The notes below the pieces were generated by a model. That model saw only the letters and a program-made list of their open reading frames with translations. It searched no databases and was not told where the DNA came from. The position numbers and the translations under genes are program-made. Positions 57,693 through 64,000 of a stretch of DNA of 64,000 nucleotides are shown here, one piece after another. Source of the stretch: Zarea fungicola (lineage: Eukaryota > Ascomycota > Sordariomycetes > Hypocreales > Cordycipitaceae); NCBI GenBank assembly GCA_900169235.1, contig FWCC01000111.1:24349-88348 (forward strand). The letters run 5' to 3'. Numbering within the stretch: the first letter of the stretch is position 1; the number at the start of each line of letters is the position of its first letter.

Positions 57693-59585
57693 AATATGCT
57701 ATCTCTTTTATCTTTGGTTTCCTTGTGTTGGCGATTGCGTCAAGGGTATGCTGTGTGCGTCGGGTAGCAAAGGTGTATAGCTTCAAGTCTGATGGGCATT
57801 GGATGCTAGGTCGCGCCGCGTTGTCCCGCCTTGGTCGGCGCATCTCGCCCGGGGTGTCCACTATAATTCTTGGGGCTTCCGTTGCGGCTCGCTGGTAGTT
57901 ATAATGGCAAAATGGCTGCAGTAAGCTGCTATCTTGTGCCTGTAACGGCGACCCCTGGTGCGCCTTGGAAGGCTCAGGACCCGCTGATTGCTACCCTGTA
58001 TCAGAGGGCCGAATAAGACGTGAGCCAACTTTAACACCATGCAAACGATGTACGTTTCAGTCACCAGTCGTTGCAGAACCCGTGGCATTGTTTTCAAGGA
58101 CCATTAATGGAGTATTGTCACCTCATACAAAATCAGTCGTCCCAAGCTATTGACCCGGTGGCCAGGAGCAGGCCACCGAAACATCAACAGCTCCTACGCA
58201 AGCATTCATGAAATATGTTTTTCGATGGAATCCGCATTGTTGGCACTCATAATTGTTCTTTGTTGGGCTGGGCAACACCGGCCCAGAGAGATTTGTCACT
58301 ACTGGTGAACCCATGTCGATGGATGCCAGAGAACGAAACACATTATAACGTCTAGTAGACTTGAGAAAGTTGCAAAGCCCTGTCAACCCCGGGGAGACAC
58401 ATTATTATGCTCCATTATTCGCAGGTCAACTTCAGGGTGGGACAGATAACCTGAATGCTGCTCAGATCTAGATGTCGCGGGAATTGATCAAAATACGGGG
58501 CACCCGAGAAAACAACGGAGGCTAGAACAACTAAAAAAAACTCCAAAGCAAAGCAAAGCAAACCATATCCCTGGTGGAGCAGGCCTTTTGATACCAGCGC
58601 AAGCTGTGTGGAACAATATTACATTCAAAAGCCATTTACATACATTTTCCCTTCTGTAACGGGAGCAGCCTATCCTGTTGTTTGCTCTTGACGCCACTCA
58701 AGAGGAACTCCGAGGCGCCGTGCGTTCGTAGGAGAACAAAGGAAGCAGGATCCGAAAGGCACTTTTAGAAAGAAAGCGCCAAATAATAATGATGGACATA
58801 TGAATCAGTCTGAGGCAAGAAAATCCTTCTCTGTCAACGTAACGTACAGTACAACATGCGTCCGGAGTAGGCATGACTCGATAGCCCGCGCTTCCGGTAT
58901 TATTACCTGTTTATTTTTATTAGCATGGAGGGAGGGGGCGTAGAGTACCCGACCCGGAAAAGTACACAGCCACCATTGGTTAACTGCGCAACTTTTGTCC
59001 AAGTTCAAATCCGTTCAGTGGTGACTTGCGAGCCCGGAACGCTCGCCAAGAGTGGGCAATTCGGCCTGCGGGACAATCTCGTAACCGCGCGGCGTCTTGA
59101 TATTCATCATCATCCAGCAAGGCCTAAAACAGCAAAATAAACTCCCTCAGCTTCCCCCGCCTTTTGCGTAATACGAGATTCTGGCACGTCGCAGAATGCT
59201 ACCACGGAATTTATCCAGCGCCCGGGGTCAGCCTGATAATACGAGCTGGCAGGATTGGGATGCCCGCCCGTCATTGTGCATGACCTACCAACGCCTTGCC
59301 TGCACGCCATGAGGCTAAAATAAATTGTGGCTTGACAAGGGGACCACAGTGGCCGACAAAGTGAGATGCGATCTCGTTTGACACTGTTACAGGCTCCAGG
59401 AATACTCGTCATTCTATTCCATAGAAGCGCGCTTCTGGGATGAAATAAACCAAACAGAAAATGTCTAAATTAACCATTGATGCAACTCCCCCCGCCTCCA
59501 ATGAGAACCATAAAATTAAACCAGAATTAACGCCAGTAGTAAAAATGCCGTGACAAACTCCAATCTATCCATACAGCTCGATAAA
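57693..59585. other. Intergenic region 3' of the GH12 gene
   Basis: About 1.9 kb with no supported gene. Several 60-100-codon frames on both strands overlap and look random. No repeat or RNA gene was recognised. Confidence 0.5.
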
Positions 59586-60865
59586 TTACGTCACTTTGAC
59601 GGCGAAATCCGGGACATAAAACGTTACGTTGCTCGGTGAGTCGTAGGCTTCACTGCCCATACCAAATGATCCAAGATAAGCACTCTTGGTAGGATACGAT
59701 GCGTTGTTCGAGTTAATGAGAAAATCGATCAACGGGAAAATGTCGCCATGGAATTTTTCGGTAATCGTCTGAGCTTTCCATGTCATGACAAATTGGCTGG
59801 TCGTAGGGTGCTTGTCCGCATACAAATCACTGTTTTAGTTGTGTTAGCAGAGGCTTTGCTCAGGGTAATGGATCAGACCAGGCCACATACAAGGTTGTTT
59901 TAGCACCTGTGAGCTCATCCGTGAGAGTCCTTGTCGTCACTATAGGAGTCGTGTCCTGACCAATTGCATGTGCTGCCGGCCCTAGCTCGGCAAACCAAAC
60001 CATGATTTCATAGGCGGCGTTTGTGTTGTTGGAAGATATCTTCTTGTCGTTGTCAGCAAACATATCGATGGCGACGTTGGCGTTAACAGTTTTACTAGCA
60101 GCGAGTGCTGCGGTTCCGCTCGCCGTGGTGTTGTCATTGCCAGAGACATATTTCCATTCAAAATCGACGTGCAGCTTGTTAACAGTATTAAATTGTATGG
60201 GAGCTGTCTCGAGCTTAACATTGGGGAATGCGTGCACGTTGTTCTTGCCCGCGGGAGCCGGAGAATACTGCCAGGTAATTTGAAACGGAGGCGCCAAGTC
60301 GGGTTGCATAACTGTTCCGTTGTAATATGTTCCATTGTTGTTGAAGAGAACCTGCAAAGGGCTGCATTAGCTACGGTACCTTGCATGATACCGTGGAACA
60401 CCGCGCGGTGCAAGGGCATAGGCGGCGGTGTCTCGCTGGTTTGTGTGCCATAGGCAACGAAGAAATTGACTTACATTCATACACATGCCGCTCTTTGCGC
60501 CACTGTCTAGACCCCACTGATTGGGATTGACTATCAAATTGTCAGTAAAGACGTTGGAAATGTCAGAACAGCTGGAGCATACAAGTGTATTGCTGTTGGC
60601 CATTTGCCCAGAATCTGTCGAGGCCCATGCCGGCAAATTGATCGCATGATGTCTCGAGCTCAACATTGTTGTTCTTGGGTTTCGACGGTGCACTGCCACC
60701 AGGACTACCAGGATCGGTCATGGAGCCACCACCATCACCGAGAACGCTGCCTTTGCCTCCAGAACTCCTGTGGCTGGCTTGGAGGGGAAATAGGATTCCA
60801 AGAGTGATGGCGATGGGCACTATGAGCATACAAAAGCTCACCAGCCATCGTAGCCCGAAACCCAT
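59586..60865 (-). CDS. Glycoside hydrolase family 12 protein with N-terminal membrane segment
   Basis: Exons complement(59586..59829, 59891..60351, 60475..60530, 60583..60865), introns 61, 123 and 52 bp, give 347 aa. GH12 enzymes are retaining endo-beta-1,4-glucanases/xyloglucanases. The N-terminus MGFGLRWLVSFCMLIVPIAI is a transmembrane helix or signal anchor, then a Ser/Gly/Pro-rich linker (about residues 35-75). GH12 features follow: the NQW tryptophan motif at exon 2, NNVHAFPNVKLE, the nucleophile Glu228 in AYEIMVWF, HGDIFPLIDFLI, and the likely acid/base Glu327 in GMGSEAY. Both catalytic glutamates are kept. An in-frame ATG 20 codons upstream (60925) is possible and would add a second hydrophobic stretch. 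Tethering at the membrane or Golgi rather than secretion is inferred. Confidence 0.9.
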
Positions 60866-63800
60866 GGTGAATGTGAGGGCGATGGCTGTATAGAAGTTGA
60901 AAAAAAAAACGGCCTTTTGATGCACAGAAATTGCGTCTGGCCTTGACGCTCAACTAGCAACAAACAGCAAGAGATGCCGGAAGCGAACGAGCGAGGGTGA
61001 AAAACGAGAGGATGGAGTCTTACTCCCCGGAAGTCGAAGAAAGTTACTGAGGCGCGCCAGATAGATAGGGGGAGCGGTGCAGCGCGCGTACTGTTCACGG
61101 ATGGGGTTTTGCTCGGCAGAGGAGGTTGGTTGTCGATGTTTCGTTGGCGTTTCCAGCAAAGATTTCCCAGGCCAGAATGATGAGACCGGGTGAGCAAGCA
61201 CCAAGAACCTCAGCGAATACAGGTAGCCTGTGGAACCGGAGGCGTGAGCGGAAAGATGGATTTCTCGGCCGCTAAACAGGGGGGCGGCGCAGGCGAGTGG
61301 TGGTGGTGGGTGTGGGCACTCGGCAGGTTACCACTGCAGGTGGTACTTGACAAGTGTTGGAGGCAAGTACCTACCACTGTTGAGTGGCAGTGTCGGGCCG
61401 GAGGATAGGTGGGTTCAGTGGACTGCAGGTACATTAGTACTAAGGTACGGTACATACAGCTTCAGCATGATTCAGTGAGTTTCAGCGGTCTACTGCGCTA
61501 TGGGGACCTTTCCAAGTACCTGTAGCTTGAGTGGCGGGTTGGACAGGGGGAGGCGGAGAAAAGAAACGAAGCAAAAAAAAAAAAAATCCAAAAAAATCCA
61601 CCATACTCCGTACAAAACTGAGTAACCGACTAGTCATAGCACAACTGGCAGGCACAGCCATGGACAGAAAGATTTTTGTAAAGTAGGGCGATTATTTTGT
61701 GGGCACCATCGAACGTGCTTTGACAACATCTCATTTCCCCTGAATAGCAACTGGTACGTATCTCATGTACAGATTAAACACACCAACATATCGTTGCCAT
61801 CTGCGGCTACAGAAAGTACTGCCAATCGCACCTCAGAGAGAGCAAAACAGCAGCTAAAGAGATTACAGTACTGCATAATGCTGGCACGTTTACCGAGTAC
61901 GAGTTGGGCTATAATAGCCATCCCTCAAGGATAGGAGCTCCCTGTAAAGTTACGGTATTAAGCATCTGGCCAACACGAGACGTAACCAACGAAGGGGTAC
62001 GGCACACATAGACCAAGTACCAGCGGGTGTACAGGTTACCATATGAAACTTGGGTTTTATCGAAAGATAATGGAATAGGGTCATAGCTGGCACATGACAA
62101 CACAAAGGCAAAAAAGCAACAAAGCTCGCGTCGCTGATACCTGTGTACGATTGTGGAGCGCCTATCGGGCCCTGACGAAGCCGTTTTGCGTCAGACTACT
62201 CTGTACATGATCCGATGGTTGCACGGTCACACTTAAATTGTCGACTCTGAAGCTGTTTGAGAGCTGTCCTGTATTCCGTCCCTTCCAAAGTGCAACGTGG
62301 CTGTGGAGGCACAAAGCTGGGGAAGAGTAGTACATACATATGGTTTACGGAGTACAAGGATGCATATCAAAACGGTCGTAGTCATGCCAAATCCTGGTCA
62401 TTTTGCTCCAAAATATTATTAGTTGGCGCTTGTCACGATACAAACCAGGCACTACCGGGTCAATCGATCTGGTTCATTGTCTCTTTTTAATCATCAAAGG
62501 GAGACACAGCGCGAGGACCTGTTCATTAGAATTCTAGACAGCAACGGCGTGAGCACGATTTTCAAGGAAGCCAGTGTCAGAAGCTAATAAGATTTTGGCA
62601 TACTCGGTCATGTCGTTGTAAAGCCCTGCAAGTATTTAGACGCTCAATCCATGTTGAGCCTCATGTCGAGGTTTGGTCTGAGACAGGGCAGAATCCTGGT
62701 GGTGGGTGGGCGGATGAGGAACAGGCATTGGTTGCTGAACGGCGGCGAGTAGGGTCCACATGCAATGGATGGCTAACAATCAAGGGAGGAAAGAAAGAAA
62801 AAAGCCAATGGATGACTCGATCCATCCCAGCCGCTGATAAAGACGATGCCCTGCATTGCCTGCCCTGGAAGGTAGGTTTAGCCGGATTCGTGATCATCTA
62901 CTTTCTTCCACCGTACGGGATACTTTGTAGGTAGTGATAAATCTCAATGATATACTGTGCTTTATAGCTCCCGTATTTATGATGCTTGATCTTGATTTTC
63001 CAAGCTACATAAAAATAGCTGGTACCGAAAAGGAAAGCTTTGCCCGTCGCGGCGACACGGCGTTTCAAGTGTGGAGACGCTTGGGCTGCAAGGTTTTGCA
63101 CATCCCTATCAGGCCCTGGTCTAGCGTGGTTCAAGGTCCCTGCTTGCAGGACCCGATACGAGGTGGTTGCAAGCAGGGAGGAACCAGAGATAGACTTTAA
63201 CCAGTAATTACTATTTAACTATCCAGGTAAAAGTCACTGTTTGGTAATGGAGCAGCCGACAGCTCCGAGAAATATCCCAATGTTATACCAGAGCCGCTGC
63301 ATCCGCAGGCAGCTGGTACTCTGTGTAGTGACAGGTACTCACAACCGCTGAAAGGCCGGTCCGCAGGCGCCAGAGCCCCTGTAAATCCACAAACCACAGT
63401 GCCTCTGGTGAGCCTCGTCACCTCGTAATGGTGGCACCACTTACAGCCACCTCCAGGCTTCAGCGGACCTGGCAGAGAGCTTGGCAGAGACCCTCCACCG
63501 TGCCACGATGAACTACATGTACATGTTTCATCAGCTCTACTTATTCGTCAATGACATCCTTTGTAAACAGTACAGAGCATAGCTTTCAGGTTGCGGCTCC
63601 AATAGCAGGTAGTGGGTACGGAGTACGTTTTATACATATACACAAAGGACTGAACTGATGACGACGGAAATGAAATTAAGCTTCATCCTTCAGCAGGCTG
63701 CCAAGCTTCGCGTGAACCGAACCGATCACTGGGCGAGAATTGACTGACAAGTTCGGGCCTGGGCGGGACAAATGGCCTCAGCAAAAACGGATACCATTGC

Positions 63801-64000
63801 CGATTTCCAAGCTGCCAGGGCTAGGAAGTCTGTGTTTTTATACAAGCCATCTAGATGACGGACTTGTGCATCTTAAAGTGCACTGTCCACGCGGCGCATT
63901 CATAGAGATCATGCCAATATTTTGGTTAAAATTTACAAGAAAAAAAGGAAGTAGCGAGAGAGTTGCCATCAGTCGTGGTACAGTGGGTGGCAGTAAGTAT
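60866..64000. other. GH12 5' flank and terminal region without recognised genes
   Basis: 3.1 kb with no supported gene. The first 400 bp, with C/T-rich stretches on the coding strand, are the likely GH12 promoter. TACTCCGTA or its reverse occurs at 61604-61612, 62346-62354 and 63617-63625. Open frames are short (at most 88 codons) and random-looking. No tRNA-like B box was found. Confidence 0.55.

Overview
The window is nuclear DNA of a filamentous ascomycete, most likely a sordariomycete of the order Hypocreales (inference from gene content and protein style). Genes carry short introns (43-130 bp) with GTAAGT/GTATGT-type donors and CTAAC-like branch sites, both strands are used without operons, and the products are fungal families: the eisosome core protein Pil1, a KMT6/E(z) methyltransferase, a Zn2Cys6 regulator, a NACHT NLR-like protein, GH12 and RPB10. 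No organellar sequence, rRNA, tRNA, CRISPR array or intact transposon was recognised.

Layout. 0-11 kb is conserved housekeeping: PIL1 (minus, cut by the left edge), the H3K27 methyltransferase KMT6 (plus) with a long repeat-encoded acidic tail, a BAP31-like ER protein (plus), and a helix-hairpin-helix protein (minus). 11-23 kb is accessory: a Zn2Cys6 transcription factor whose finger is split by an apparent GC-AG intron, a secreted spherulin/germin-like cupin, an NmrA-like gene broken by one in-frame stop, an NLR-like NACHT protein, a DUF1993 protein and an F-box-like protein. 23-30.2 kb is mostly core: a 4F5-like zinc protein, a 2-oxoglutarate/Fe(II) oxygenase, UTP17/NAN1 (small-subunit processome) and RPB10 (shared RNA polymerase subunit); the last two are divergent over about 320 bp. 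30-46 kb holds three well-spaced genes, a conserved unknown (7 exons), a glutamine-rich nuclear-type protein and the elongation factor ELL, separated by 1.6-4 kb of non-coding DNA. 46.4-59.6 kb is about 13 kb with no recognisable gene, but with several protein-like orphan open frames, some apparently broken. 59.6-60.9 kb encodes a GH12 glycoside hydrolase with an N-terminal membrane segment; the last 3 kb shows no gene.

How the genes fit together. There is no clear biosynthetic cluster. KMT6, ELL, UTP17 and RPB10 act in chromatin and transcription/ribosome production. The 11-23 kb block resembles a lineage-variable island with possible non-self-recognition (NLR) and secreted functions. The most novel material is the set of unassigned open frames at 37.2, 51.6-53.7, 55.2-56.6 and 57.5 kb. 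All exon boundaries were set by eye from splice signals and reading frame, without transcript evidence.
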